This document shows positions 51,986 through 60,086 of a stretch of DNA of 64,000 bases, one piece after another. The notes under the pieces were generated by a model. That model was not told where the DNA came from. It did no database searches and saw nothing but the letters and a program-made list of their open reading frames with translations. Where the stretch lies: assembly GCA_003481745.1 (NCBI GenBank), contig QULP01000012.1, forward strand, positions 1-64,000, written 5' to 3'. A program made the translations under genes and the position numbers. The stretch comes from Firmicutes bacterium OM04-13BH (GTDB lineage Bacteria > Bacillota > Clostridia > Lachnospirales > Lachnospiraceae). The stretch's first letter is position 1. The number at the start of each line of letters is the position of its first letter.

Positions 51986-53530
51986 GTGAAAAAACGAATT
52001 ATAGCTCTTAGCTTAGTTTTAGCGATGTCAGCATCTCTTACTTTTCCAGTTGCAGCAGCAAGAAAAGATGAGGTACAGGCTGAGAAAGCAGCAACAGAAA
52101 GTAAATTATCTGCGGCAGAAAGTAAGGCCGATGAATTAGAATCAGAAAAAAATGCATTACTTGGAGAAATTGATTCTCTGGATCAGAGTCTGGTACAGAC
52201 GATGGCTCAGATTGAAATCTTAAACGGAGAAATTTCTGACAAGGAATCTGCAATTGAAGATACAAAACAGAAATTAGAGGATGCACAGGCTGAGAAAGAT
52301 AAACAGTATGCATCTATGAAGAAAAGAATACAGTATCTGTATGAAAACGGTGGCAGTAATGCCTGGGCACAGATGATTCTGGAATCCGGAAGTATTACGG
52401 ATATGTTTGATAAAGCCGAGTATACTGAAAAAATGTATCAGTATGACCGTGATGAACTGCAGAAGATGAAAGATGTTGTAACAGAAGTTACACAGCTTGG
52501 AGAACAGCTTACACAGGAAAAAGCAGAGCTTGAAGATATGAAACAGGCTCAGGAAGAACAGCAGAGTTCTCTGCAGACGCAGATGGATCAGAAGAAAGCA
52601 GAAGCTTCCGATTACGAAACTCAGATTGCAAATGTACAGGCTCAGGCTCAGGAATACAAAAACCTGATTGAACAGCAGAATGCAGAACTGAAGAAGATTC
52701 AGGAAGAAGAAGCAAAAGCAGCAGAAGAAGCAAGAAAGGCTGCAGAAAAAGCGGCAGCAGAAAAAGCGGCAGCAGAAAAAGCAGCGAAAGAGAAAGCAGC
52801 AAAAGAACAGGCAGCAGCCGAAGCAAAAGCTGCGGAAGAAAAAGCAGCAGCTGAAAGCACAAAAGCAGAACAGACAAGTACAAAATCCGAAGATACAACA
52901 GATAACAGTAACAATAATGTTTCCGAAGATACAACAGACAACAGCAGTAACAGTGCTTCCGAAGATACAACAGACAACAGCAGTAACAGTGCTTCCGAAG
53001 ATACAACAGATAACAGCAATGTTTCTGAAGATACTTCAAATGATGATGCATCTAATGACACAACAAATGATGCATCTAACGATACATCCGATAATGACAG
53101 CAATTATTCTGAAGATGTATCTGATGACAGCTCCAGTACAACAGATAACAGTTCAAGCAGTACTTCCAGTGCAACTGGAGAAGCAGTCGTTGCTTATGCA
53201 AGCCAGTTTATTGGAAATCCGTATGTTTATGGTGGAAACAGCTTAACAAACGGAATTGACTGTTCTGGATTTGTACAGCAGGTATTTGCACACTTTGGAT
53301 ACAGTTTACCACGTGTCAGCGATGCTCAGGCAGGAGCAGGAAGAGGAATTTCTTATTCCGAATCCCGTGCCGGAGATATCATTGTATATTCCGGACATGT
53401 AGCAATTCTTACAGGAGACGGTGGAATTGTACATGCTTCTAACAGTGCACCATATCCACAGGGTGGAATTAAGTATTCATCTAACGCACTGTATCGTCCA
53501 TACATAGCAATCAGAAGAATTGTAGAGTAA
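51986..53530 (+). CDS. Secreted coiled-coil NlpC/P60 peptidoglycan endopeptidase, paralogue 1
   Basis: The 514-aa protein has a signal peptide (about 1-24, LSLVLAMSASLTFPVAAA) and a PcsB/CwlO-like coiled coil (about 28-240; KKRIQYLYENGGSNAWAQM is the family hinge). It continues with an Ala/Lys/Glu-rich stretch (235-290), a Thr/Asp/Ser/Asn-rich linker with a 12-residue repeat (about 301-346), and a C-terminal NlpC/P60 domain (about 400-514) with Cys in GIDCSGFV and His in YSGHVAIL and IVHASN. Such enzymes cleave D-glutamyl-diamino acid bonds and are often switched on by FtsEX. GTG 51986 is seven bases after AAGGAGAGAGG. Confidence 0.9.
   Translation: MKKRIIALSLVLAMSASLTFPVAAARKDEVQAEKAATESKLSAAESKADELESEKNALLGEIDSLDQSLVQTMAQIEILNGEISDKESAIEDTKQKLEDAQAEKDKQYASMKKRIQYLYENGGSNAWAQMILESGSITDMFDKAEYTEKMYQYDRDELQKMKDVVTEVTQLGEQLTQEKAELEDMKQAQEEQQSSLQTQMDQKKAEASDYETQIANVQAQAQEYKNLIEQQNAELKKIQEEEAKAAEEARKAAEKAAAEKAAAEKAAKEKAAKEQAAAEAKAAEEKAAAESTKAEQTSTKSEDTTDNSNNNVSEDTTDNSSNSASEDTTDNSSNSASEDTTDNSNVSEDTSNDDASNDTTNDASNDTSDNDSNYSEDVSDDSSSTTDNSSSSTSSATGEAVVAYASQFIGNPYVYGGNSLTNGIDCSGFVQQVFAHFGYSLPRVSDAQAGAGRGISYSESRAGDIIVYSGHVAILTGDGGIVHASNSAPYPQGGIKYSSNALYRPYIAIRRIVE
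52886..53023 (+). repeat. 36-bp tandem repeats in the linker of the NlpC/P60 gene
   Basis: Units begin at 52886, 52922, 52958 and 52994 with TCCGAAGATACAACAGA; the second and third are identical and the fourth is partial. Each encodes the 12-residue unit SEDTTDNSSNSA. Because the unit keeps the frame, copy number can change linker length without loss of the enzyme. Confidence 0.92.
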
Positions 53531-53568
53531 TCTTACTTTAAGAGAATTAAAAAGCGAACAAAAGACAA

Positions 53569-53602
53569 AAGGGGTCTTGTACAAAATTGTACAGGACCTC
53601 TT
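53569..53602 (+). terminator. Terminator between the two NlpC/P60 genes
   Basis: AGGGGTC-TTGTAC and GTACA-GGACCTCT form a stem around AAAATT, followed by a T-rich stretch. Confidence 0.75.
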
Positions 53603-53629
53603 ATTTGTTACAAAAATTTAAAGTTATGC

Positions 53630-53658
53630 TTGCTAATGTAATAATTTTGTGATATCAT
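53630..53658 (+). promoter_or_regulatory. Promoter of the second NlpC/P60 gene
   Basis: TTGCTA (53630-53635), a 17-nt spacer and TATCAT (53653-53658). It overlaps ATG 53657, so translation must start further on. Confidence 0.65.
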
Positions 53659-53707
53659 GTTCAAGGTAATATTGTCTCAGAAAGAAAATGTGAGGTACAT
53701 AATATAT

Positions 53708-55087
53708 ATGAAAAAAAGATTTCTTTGTCTCAGTCTTATTTTTGCTCTTGCAGTCACACAGGTTATGCCGGTAGCTGCATCCAGAAAAGAGGAAGTTCAG
53801 ACTGAAAAAGCAAATACAGAAAGTAAATTATCTGCAGCGGAAAGCAAAGAAGCAGAACTGGAACAACAGAAAGAAGAATTATTAGGAGAAATTAATTCTC
53901 TTGACCAGAGTCTGGTAAAAACACTGGCAGAAATTGAAATCTTAAAGGGTGAGATTTCAGATAAAGAAGATTCTATAGAAGAAACAAAAGAAAAACTTGC
54001 AGAATCTGAAGCAGAGCGTGATGAACAGTACGCAGCCATGAAAAAAAGAATTCAGTATCTTTATGAGAATGGTGGAAGTGGTGCATGGGCACAGATGCTT
54101 TTAGAGTCCAGCAATATCACAGACTTATTAAGTAAAGCAGAGTACACAGAAAAGATGTATCAGTTTGACAGAGATGAACTCTCTAAAATGAAAAATGTTG
54201 TAGAACAGGTAACATCTCTTGGAAATCAGTTAGAAGAAGAAAAAGGCGAGTTAGAACAGATGAAACAGGCTCAGGAAGAGCAGCAGGAAAATCTGGAAAA
54301 CGAACTGGAAAAGAAAAAAGCAACAGCTTCTGACTATGAAAATCAGATTTCTGAAGTAAAAGCTCAGGCTGCTGAATATAGAAAATTAATTGAACAGCAG
54401 AATGCAGAACTGAAGAAAATACAGGAAGAAGAAGCAAGAAAAGCAGAAGAGGCAAGAAAAGCCGCTGAAGCAAAAGCTGCCGAAGAAGCTGCTAAGAAGA
54501 AAGCCGCAGAAGCTGCCGCAGCAGCAAAAGCAGAGGCTGCAAAGAAAGCTGCAAGTACAAGTAAGAGCAACAGCTCTTCTAATACAAGCAGTGCTTCTGG
54601 AAGCCAGTCCTCTAATACAGGTGCTTCTAATACAACAACTGAAACAACAATTGTACCGGAAGAAAATACTACAGTAGATGAAACTTATGAAGAAGAGACT
54701 ACAACTTCTTCAGGAAGTACTTCCAGTGCAAGTGGAGATGCAGTCGTTTCTTATGCAAGCCAGTTTATCGGAAATCCGTATGTCTATGGTGGAAACAGCT
54801 TAACAAACGGAATTGACTGTTCTGGATTTGTACAGCAGGTATTTGCACACTTTGGATACAGCCTGCCACGTACCAGTGATGCACAGGCTGGTTCAGGAAG
54901 AGGAATTACCTATTCTGAATCCCGTGCCGGAGATATCATTGTATATTCCGGACATGTAGCAATCCTTACCGGAGACGGCGGAATTGTACATGCTTCCAAC
55001 AGCAAACCATATCCACAGGGCGGAATTAAATATTCATCTAATGCGCTTTACAGACCATACATTGCAGTCAGACGTATTGTAGAGTAA
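53708..55087 (+). CDS. Secreted coiled-coil NlpC/P60 peptidoglycan endopeptidase, paralogue 2
   Basis: This 459-aa protein repeats the plan of its neighbour: signal peptide (1-23, ending MPVAAS), PcsB/CwlO-type coiled coil, Ala-rich stretch, Ser/Thr linker and a C-terminal NlpC/P60 domain with the same Cys (GIDCSGFV) and His residues. The linker is shorter and lacks the 36-bp repeats. The catalytic domains are nearly identical in DNA while linkers differ. ATG 53708 has only a distant GAGG ribosome site; the earlier ATG at 53657 lies in the promoter -10. It has its own promoter and terminator. Confidence 0.88.
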   Translation: MKKRFLCLSLIFALAVTQVMPVAASRKEEVQTEKANTESKLSAAESKEAELEQQKEELLGEINSLDQSLVKTLAEIEILKGEISDKEDSIEETKEKLAESEAERDEQYAAMKKRIQYLYENGGSGAWAQMLLESSNITDLLSKAEYTEKMYQFDRDELSKMKNVVEQVTSLGNQLEEEKGELEQMKQAQEEQQENLENELEKKKATASDYENQISEVKAQAAEYRKLIEQQNAELKKIQEEEARKAEEARKAAEAKAAEEAAKKKAAEAAAAAKAEAAKKAASTSKSNSSSNTSSASGSQSSNTGASNTTTETTIVPEENTTVDETYEEETTTSSGSTSSASGDAVVSYASQFIGNPYVYGGNSLTNGIDCSGFVQQVFAHFGYSLPRTSDAQAGSGRGITYSESRAGDIIVYSGHVAILTGDGGIVHASNSKPYPQGGIKYSSNALYRPYIAVRRIVE

Positions 55088-55116
55088 GAAAAATACATAG
55101 ATTGAGAGATAGAAAA

Positions 55117-55152
55117 GGGATTTATACATTCGTTTGTATAAATCTCTTTTTT
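55117..55152 (+). terminator. Terminator after the second NlpC/P60 gene
   Basis: GGGATTTATACA and TGTATAAATCTC form a 12-bp stem followed by six Ts. The rest of the gap to 55355 holds a TATAAT at 55307-55312 without a good -35, and no gene. Confidence 0.88.
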
Positions 55153-55355
55153 GATTCATAAATAAAAAATTTTTTGCGTGTTGCAAGTGGAAACTCACTG
55201 CCTTTAGGTGACGAGTAGTTGACTGGAAAATATATAATAGAATAAAAAAGTCAAAATAGTAAAGTTTTAAGTAAAATTTTTGAAAGCATCTTAAAAAAAA
55301 TTGCATTATAATAAACTTAAACGAAAAAGGTTTAAATAATAAGGAGCGAATGAAA

Positions 55356-57731
55356 ATGGGATTGGAAAAATATGTATTAAATGGAAATCCAATGTGCTGT
55401 GCGGCAAATGTAGTAAGCGGTGAACATTATCGAATTTCAATGTTGACCACTGCGTTAGTACGCTTAGAATATAGTGAAAATGGAGAATTTGAAGACCGTC
55501 CGACACAGATGGTAGTGAATCGTGATTTTGCACCGACAGAATTTAAAGTAAGTGATGTAAATGGCGAACTTCATATTTACACAAAAGATTTAGAAATTCA
55601 TTATGATAAGAAAGAGTTTACTCCGGGAGGCTTAATGATTCGTGTAGCCGGAGGAAAATCCAATGAAAGAGTGTGGCATTATGGAGAAGCACCAAGAGAT
55701 TTGCTTGGAACTGCTCGTACGTTAGATGAAGCAGATGGAGCCATTCCATTAGAACATGGAATCTTATCAAAAAATGGATTTTCTTTAATTGATGATTCTA
55801 AGACAATGGCATTGAAGTCAGATGGAACAGTGGAGCCTAGAGTCGGAAATAAGAAAGATATTTATTTCTTTGGATATGGACACCGCTATCTGGAATGTCT
55901 GAAAGATTTCTATTATTTATGTGGAGAGACGCCATTACTTCCAAGATATACATTTGGAAACTGGTGGAGTCGTTATCATCGCTATACAGAAACCGAATAT
56001 AAAGACTTAATTGAGCGGTTTGAAAGAGAAGAAATTCCATTTTCCGTGGCGGTTGTGGATATGGACTGGCATCTGGTAGATGATGTAGACCCGATTTATG
56101 GAAGTGGCTGGACAGGCTATACCTGGAATAAGAAATTTTTCCCAAATCCGAAGGAATTTATGGGATGGCTGCATGAGCATCACATGAAAATTACATTAAA
56201 TGTACATCCGGCAGATGGAATCCGTGCTTATGAGGATGCTTATGAGAGAGTTGCAACAAAGATGGGAATGGATCCGGAAAAGAAAGAACCGGTATTGTTT
56301 GATGTGACAGACCCGAAATTTATGGAAGTATATTTTGAAGAATTACATCATCCGATGGAAGAAGAGGGTGTTGATTTCTGGTGGGTAGACTGGCAGCAGG
56401 GAACGGTAACAAAAGTTCCGGGACTTGACCCGTTGTGGATGCTCAATCATTATCATTATCTGGATAATAAATGGAAAGGCACAAGACCGCTGACATTTTC
56501 CAGATATGCAGGACCTGGAAGCCACCGTTATCCGATTGGATTTTCAGGGGATACGGTGATTACCTGGGAAAGTCTTCAGTTTCAGCCGTATTTTACAGCA
56601 AATGCGAGCAATATTGGTTATGGCTGGTGGAGTCATGATATCGGAGGTCATATGATGGGATATCGTGATGATGAACTGACCGCAAGATGGGTACAGCTTG
56701 GTGTATTTTCTCCGATTAATCGTCTGCATAGTACAGATAATCCATTTAATGGAAAAGAACCATGGAAATATAATAAGATTGTAGAATCTGTTATGAAAGC
56801 GTTCTTAAAACTGCGACATGCGCTTGTCCCGTATCTGTATACCATGAATTACTGTGCCAATAAAGAGGGCAAACCGCTTGTTATGCCAATGTATTATTTA
56901 GAGCCGGAGAGAGAAGAAGCTTATCAGGTACCGAATAATTATTATTTTGGCAGTGAACTTATGGTTTCTCCGATTACAGAGAAAATAGATACAAAAACTC
57001 AGCTTGGAAAAGCAAAGACATGGCTTCCATCCGGAGTCTGGTACGACTTCTTTAATGGAAGAAAATATGAGGGTGGACGTATGGTTCAATTGTTCCGTGG
57101 AATCGAAGAAATTCCGGTACTGGCAAGAGAAGGTGCAATTGTTCCACTGAAAAATATGGAAGTATTTGATAATGACACGGATAATCCAAAATCTTTGGAA
57201 ATAAAAATTTTCCCTGGAAAGACCGGAAGTTTTACTTTATGGGAAGATGAAGGAGACAGTGTAGAAGAAAGCTGGGTAGAAACAAAGCTGGAAAAAGCAC
57301 AGGAAGAAGGGAAAGACTGCTTTATCATTCACACTCCACAGGGAAATACAGAGGTACTTCCAGAAAAACGATGCTGGAAACTGGATTTTGTAAAAATAAA
57401 GGAAAATACAGTAAGCGTGCTGGTAGATGGAAAAGAGACGGCATATAAAGCAACAGTAGAGAAAAATGGTATGTGTATAGAAATAACAGAAGTGCCGGTA
57501 AATGCAGAGATAAAAGTAGTATTTGAAAATCCAATCGAAGAAAGTTTGGCAGACCTTGCCCAGGAAGCTTATGCGATTTTAGAAAAAGCACAGATTTCTT
57601 ATAATTTAAAATCAGATTTGTATGAGATTATCAAAGAACAGCAAAAAGGAGCGATTGCAACATTAGCTTCAATGGAATTAGAACCGGCAATGTTTGGAGC
57701 ACTGTGCGAGATTTTAACAGCAGAAAAATAA
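55356..57731 (+). CDS. GH31 family glycosidase (alpha-glucosidase-like)
   Basis: The 791-aa cytoplasmic enzyme has an N-terminal beta-sandwich (about 1-200), a catalytic barrel (about 205-560) and distal beta domains. The nucleophile region reads DFWWVDWQQG and the acid/base Asp is in GFSGDTVITWESLQF. FGNWWSRYHRYTE and VDMDWHLVDDVDP are barrel landmarks. The last 70 residues (AQEAYAILEKAQI onward) form an extra helical tail. GH31 covers alpha-glucosidase, alpha-xylosidase and others, and specificity cannot be assigned here. ATG 55356 is nine bases after AAGGAG; ATG 55350 is too close. Confidence 0.88.
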   Translation: MGLEKYVLNGNPMCCAANVVSGEHYRISMLTTALVRLEYSENGEFEDRPTQMVVNRDFAPTEFKVSDVNGELHIYTKDLEIHYDKKEFTPGGLMIRVAGGKSNERVWHYGEAPRDLLGTARTLDEADGAIPLEHGILSKNGFSLIDDSKTMALKSDGTVEPRVGNKKDIYFFGYGHRYLECLKDFYYLCGETPLLPRYTFGNWWSRYHRYTETEYKDLIERFEREEIPFSVAVVDMDWHLVDDVDPIYGSGWTGYTWNKKFFPNPKEFMGWLHEHHMKITLNVHPADGIRAYEDAYERVATKMGMDPEKKEPVLFDVTDPKFMEVYFEELHHPMEEEGVDFWWVDWQQGTVTKVPGLDPLWMLNHYHYLDNKWKGTRPLTFSRYAGPGSHRYPIGFSGDTVITWESLQFQPYFTANASNIGYGWWSHDIGGHMMGYRDDELTARWVQLGVFSPINRLHSTDNPFNGKEPWKYNKIVESVMKAFLKLRHALVPYLYTMNYCANKEGKPLVMPMYYLEPEREEAYQVPNNYYFGSELMVSPITEKIDTKTQLGKAKTWLPSGVWYDFFNGRKYEGGRMVQLFRGIEEIPVLAREGAIVPLKNMEVFDNDTDNPKSLEIKIFPGKTGSFTLWEDEGDSVEESWVETKLEKAQEEGKDCFIIHTPQGNTEVLPEKRCWKLDFVKIKENTVSVLVDGKETAYKATVEKNGMCIEITEVPVNAEIKVVFENPIEESLADLAQEAYAILEKAQISYNLKSDLYEIIKEQQKGAIATLASMELEPAMFGALCEILTAEK

Positions 57732-57743
57732 AAGAGAAATAAA

Positions 57744-57772
57744 TTGTTTTTTGTATGCCGTTCTCTTATAAT
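57744..57772 (+). promoter_or_regulatory. Promoter of the acetyltransferase gene
   Basis: TTGTTT (57744-57749), a 17-nt spacer and TATAAT (57767-57772), 32 bases before ATG 57804. Confidence 0.65.
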
Positions 57773-57803
57773 AAAAGCAGATAAACGAAAGGACAGATTT
57801 TTT

Positions 57804-58406
57804 ATGGCAATGAAAGATAAGATGCATACAGGAGAATTGTATCTTCCAGGGGACGAGGAAATCTTAAAAGAACAGAAAAAATGTCAGGAACGCTTGTATG
57901 AGTTTAATCAGACCCGCCCGTCAGAGGGAGAAAAACGTCAGCAGATGTTAAAAGAGATGTTTGCGGAACTTGGCGAAAACTGTTATATTGAACCACCATT
58001 TCATGCAAACTTTGGTGGTCGTCATGTTCATTTTGGAAATAATGTGTATGCAAATTTTAACTTTACTGCAGTAGATGACACCCATATCTATGTTGGAGAT
58101 TATACCATGTTTGGACCAAATGTTACACTTGCGACAGCGGGACATCCGATTTTACCGGAACTTCGCAAGCAGGCTTATCAGTATAATATGCCAATTCATA
58201 TCGGAAGAAACTGCTGGCTTGGGAGCGGTGTCTGTGTAATGCCGGGAGTAACAATTGGAGACAATACAGTAATTGGTGCCGGAAGTGTAGTAACCAAAGA
58301 TATTCCGGCAAATGTGGTTGCTTATGGAATACCGTGTAAGGTGATAAGAGAAATCAATGAGCATGACAAGGAATATTATTTCAAAGATCGGAAAATAGAG
58401 CTGTAA
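57804..58406 (+). CDS. Maltose/galactoside O-acetyltransferase family protein
   Basis: The 200-aa protein has the N-terminal Mac domain (MHTGELYLPGDEEILKEQ) and a left-handed parallel beta-helix of hexapeptide repeats (about 70-185). The His in ATAGHPILPE is the catalytic base position in this family. It transfers acetyl groups from acetyl-CoA to the 6-OH of sugars such as maltose or glucose, often to detoxify excess sugar. Placement after a GH31 glycosidase fits this. ATG 57804 is used because the frame upstream contains the promoter. Confidence 0.92.
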   Translation: MAMKDKMHTGELYLPGDEEILKEQKKCQERLYEFNQTRPSEGEKRQQMLKEMFAELGENCYIEPPFHANFGGRHVHFGNNVYANFNFTAVDDTHIYVGDYTMFGPNVTLATAGHPILPELRKQAYQYNMPIHIGRNCWLGSGVCVMPGVTIGDNTVIGAGSVVTKDIPANVVAYGIPCKVIREINEHDKEYYFKDRKIEL

Positions 58407-58415
58407 TCATTATTC

Positions 58416-58442
58416 GAGGAGACCAAAAGTCTCCTCTTTTTA
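58416..58442. terminator. Bidirectional terminator between the acetyltransferase gene and thiM
   Basis: GAGGAGAC and GTCTCCTC form an 8-bp stem with a CAAAA loop, followed by six Ts on the plus strand. It lies between two convergent genes. Confidence 0.8.
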
Positions 58443-59261
58443 TTAATACACGATTGTTTTTGCAAGTGAATCTCGTTTTGCTTCGGTCAACTGATAGAAG
58501 GAATCCAATAGCTGAACCTGAAAAGACCCAGGAGCCATTGTCTTTTTCGCAGCGAGTTCTCCGGCAATTCCAAATTCAACAGTCGAAGTCAGAGCAGCGT
58601 TAAAAGCATTTGAGGCAGAAGCAAGATAGGAAGCACAGACCATCCCAAGCATACAGCCGGTTCCAGTAATATTTGCCATAGCGGGTGAACCATTTTGGAC
58701 AAAGAAACACTCATATTTTGATACAATCATGTCTTCTTTTCCGGTGATGAGAAAAACTGTATTCCATTCATCGGCTTTTTTCTGAAAGAGTTTGGTCAGT
58801 CTATTTCGATTTTCGTCGGTGATGGAATCTTTTTCTCCGGCGTCGATTCCGACAGCGTGGGATTCTTCCTCTATCATGGCAAGCAGTTCTGACATATTTC
58901 CCTTTAAAACAGAAGGAACATGAATTTCCAGTAATTCTTTTGCAAAATTTTTTCGAAGCGTACTGCATGCAGTGCCGACAAGGTCAAGAAGCACCGGAAT
59001 TTCTTTTTGTACCGCAGTCTTTAATGCAATCGGCATGGCTTCCATTCTTGCATCGGTAATATTTCCAAGATTTAAAGCAAGAACCTGTGCGGTGCTTGTA
59101 ATTTCAGCGACTTCAAGCGGGTGTTCTGCCATAATCGGGCGTGCGCCGGAGGCAAGAACAATATTTGCACAGTCATGGATGGAAATTGGATTGGTAATGC
59201 AGTGAATCAGGGGTTTAGTGAGTCGATTTTGTTCTTTTAGATTTTCTAACTTTTTTATCAT
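58443..59261 (-). CDS. thiM: Hydroxyethylthiazole kinase
   Basis: ThiM phosphorylates 4-methyl-5-(2-hydroxyethyl)thiazole in thiamine salvage. The 272-aa ribokinase-like protein has PLIHCITNPISIHDCANIVLASGARPIM near the N terminus (key blocks NPIS and GARP), VLKGNMSELLAM near 130, LITGKEDMIV, and the anion-hole motif ITGTGCMLG with the catalytic Cys. Start ATG 59261 follows GGAGC and lies inside the end of thiW (47-base overlap), so the two are co-transcribed under the TPP riboswitch. Confidence 0.95.
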   Translation of the reverse strand: MIKKLENLKEQNRLTKPLIHCITNPISIHDCANIVLASGARPIMAEHPLEVAEITSTAQVLALNLGNITDARMEAMPIALKTAVQKEIPVLLDLVGTACSTLRKNFAKELLEIHVPSVLKGNMSELLAMIEEESHAVGIDAGEKDSITDENRNRLTKLFQKKADEWNTVFLITGKEDMIVSKYECFFVQNGSPAMANITGTGCMLGMVCASYLASASNAFNAALTSTVEFGIAGELAAKKTMAPGSFQVQLLDSFYQLTEAKRDSLAKTIVY

Positions 59262-59778
59262 AAACTTTTGCTCCAAGATTTCTTTGAAACTCGGCAAGAA
59301 CACCTGCCTGACTTAAGGTTTTTAAGAAGAACCAGGCAACTGTTCCGCCCATTGTCGTAGCAGCTAAAAACATTGGGGTATAGTAAAATGCGGTTAAACC
59401 GCCTCTTCCCATAAGAATTGCCATAACAGGGTAAGAAACCAGAGAACCGATAATTCCGGTTCCAAAGATTTCACCTAAGACAGCGCAGATGATTTTACCA
59501 CCGGAAGCCCGATAAAAGACACCGGATAAAAATGCTCCAAATACGGCTCCGGTTAAGGCAAGCGGAGGAATTCCCATCATCATCATACGGATGATTCCGA
59601 TTAAAGTTGCGCATAGAAGGGAATACCAGGGTCCAAGAAGCACGGAGCAGACAATGTTAATAAAATGTGCAGTCGGACACATTCCTTCGATTCTTAGAAT
59701 CGGAGAGATGACAACACCGATGGCAACTAACATGGCAAGCATAACCATGCGAAGTAAGTGAGAATGTTCTGTTTTCAT
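59215..59778 (-). CDS. thiW: ThiW family thiazole transporter S component
   Basis: The 187-aa membrane protein has about five to six helices and belongs to the ThiW group of ECF-type substrate-binding components, thought to bring in the thiazole precursor. The block EGMCPTAHFINIVCSVLLGP is typical. It would need the shared ECF energising module encoded elsewhere. AAAGGA precedes the start. Genetic link to thiM and the TPP riboswitch support thiazole salvage. Confidence 0.9.
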   Translation of the reverse strand: MKTEHSHLLRMVMLAMLVAIGVVISPILRIEGMCPTAHFINIVCSVLLGPWYSLLCATLIGIIRMMMMGIPPLALTGAVFGAFLSGVFYRASGGKIICAVLGEIFGTGIIGSLVSYPVMAILMGRGGLTAFYYTPMFLAATTMGGTVAWFFLKTLSQAGVLAEFQRNLGAKVYDKKVRKSKRTKSTH

Positions 59779-59822
59779 AAAGCGTATCCTTTCTTTATTT
59801 ATAAAAATTTTTTGAATAAAGT

Positions 59823-59851
59823 AAAAATGCCCTGGATTTGGAAATCCGGAG
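59823..59851 (-). terminator. Riboswitch-controlled terminator before thiW
   Basis: On the minus strand CTCCGGATTT-CC-AAATCCAGGG folds into a stem followed by CATTTTTAC. It lies between the TPP aptamer and thiW and is the likely off-state terminator. Confidence 0.75.
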
Positions 59852-59882
59852 CAGATATGGTTAAAATTATAAATTCTTATGA

Positions 59883-59963
59883 TTTCCTACGCTGGTATTA
59901 TCCAAATCAGGTGCGGTCGAAGCTAATATCTTCCTCTCAGCCTGTCACACAAGCTCCCGTATT
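59883..59963 (-). ncRNA. TPP riboswitch (THI element)
   Basis: The minus strand carries the conserved THI-box blocks: ACGGGAGC, GGCTGAGAGG (59933-59942), ACCTGAT (59906-59912) and GGATAATACCAGCGTAGGAA (59884-59903). TPP binding should promote the terminator at 59823-59851 and shut off thiW-thiM. Together with its promoter it accounts for the 308-bp gap before the alcohol dehydrogenase gene. Confidence 0.96.
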
Positions 59964-59984
59964 GTTTCTACTTAAATCGTAAAA

Positions 59985-60013
59985 AGATTATCACAATAGA
60001 AATGTAAAGTCAA
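59985..60013 (-). promoter_or_regulatory. Promoter of thiW-thiM
   Basis: On the minus strand TTGACT (60008-60013), a 17-nt spacer and TAATCT (59985-59990), about 25 nt before the riboswitch. Confidence 0.7.
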
Positions 60014-60014
60014 C

Positions 60015-60043
60015 TTGTATTCTGAAAACACAGGTATTATACT
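60015..60043 (+). promoter_or_regulatory. Promoter of the iron-type alcohol dehydrogenase gene
   Basis: TTGTAT (60015-60020), a 17-nt spacer and TATACT (60038-60043). It is back to back with the thiW promoter, with -35 hexamers only one base apart. Confidence 0.7.
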
Positions 60044-60086
60044 TATAATAACTCAAAAAGTAAGAAAATAACAGGAGGATCAGAGG

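Noticed and set aside
52886..53023. Possible CRISPR array
   Set aside because: The 36-bp units are head-to-tail without spacers and lie inside a coding frame; no cas genes occur in the window.
52509..53103. Long antisense frames opposite the first NlpC/P60 gene
   Set aside because: They arise from the repetitive Ala/Glu/Ser codons of the sense gene and encode low-complexity Leu/Tyr/Cys or Ala/Ser strings, with no ribosome sites.
53657..53707. ATG 53657 as start of the second NlpC/P60 protein
   Set aside because: It coincides with the promoter -10; ATG 53708 begins the signal peptide.
55153..55355. Possible structured RNA before the GH31 gene
   Set aside because: Short pairings such as AGTG/CACT and CCT/AGG exist near 55187-55215, but they are too short to separate from chance.
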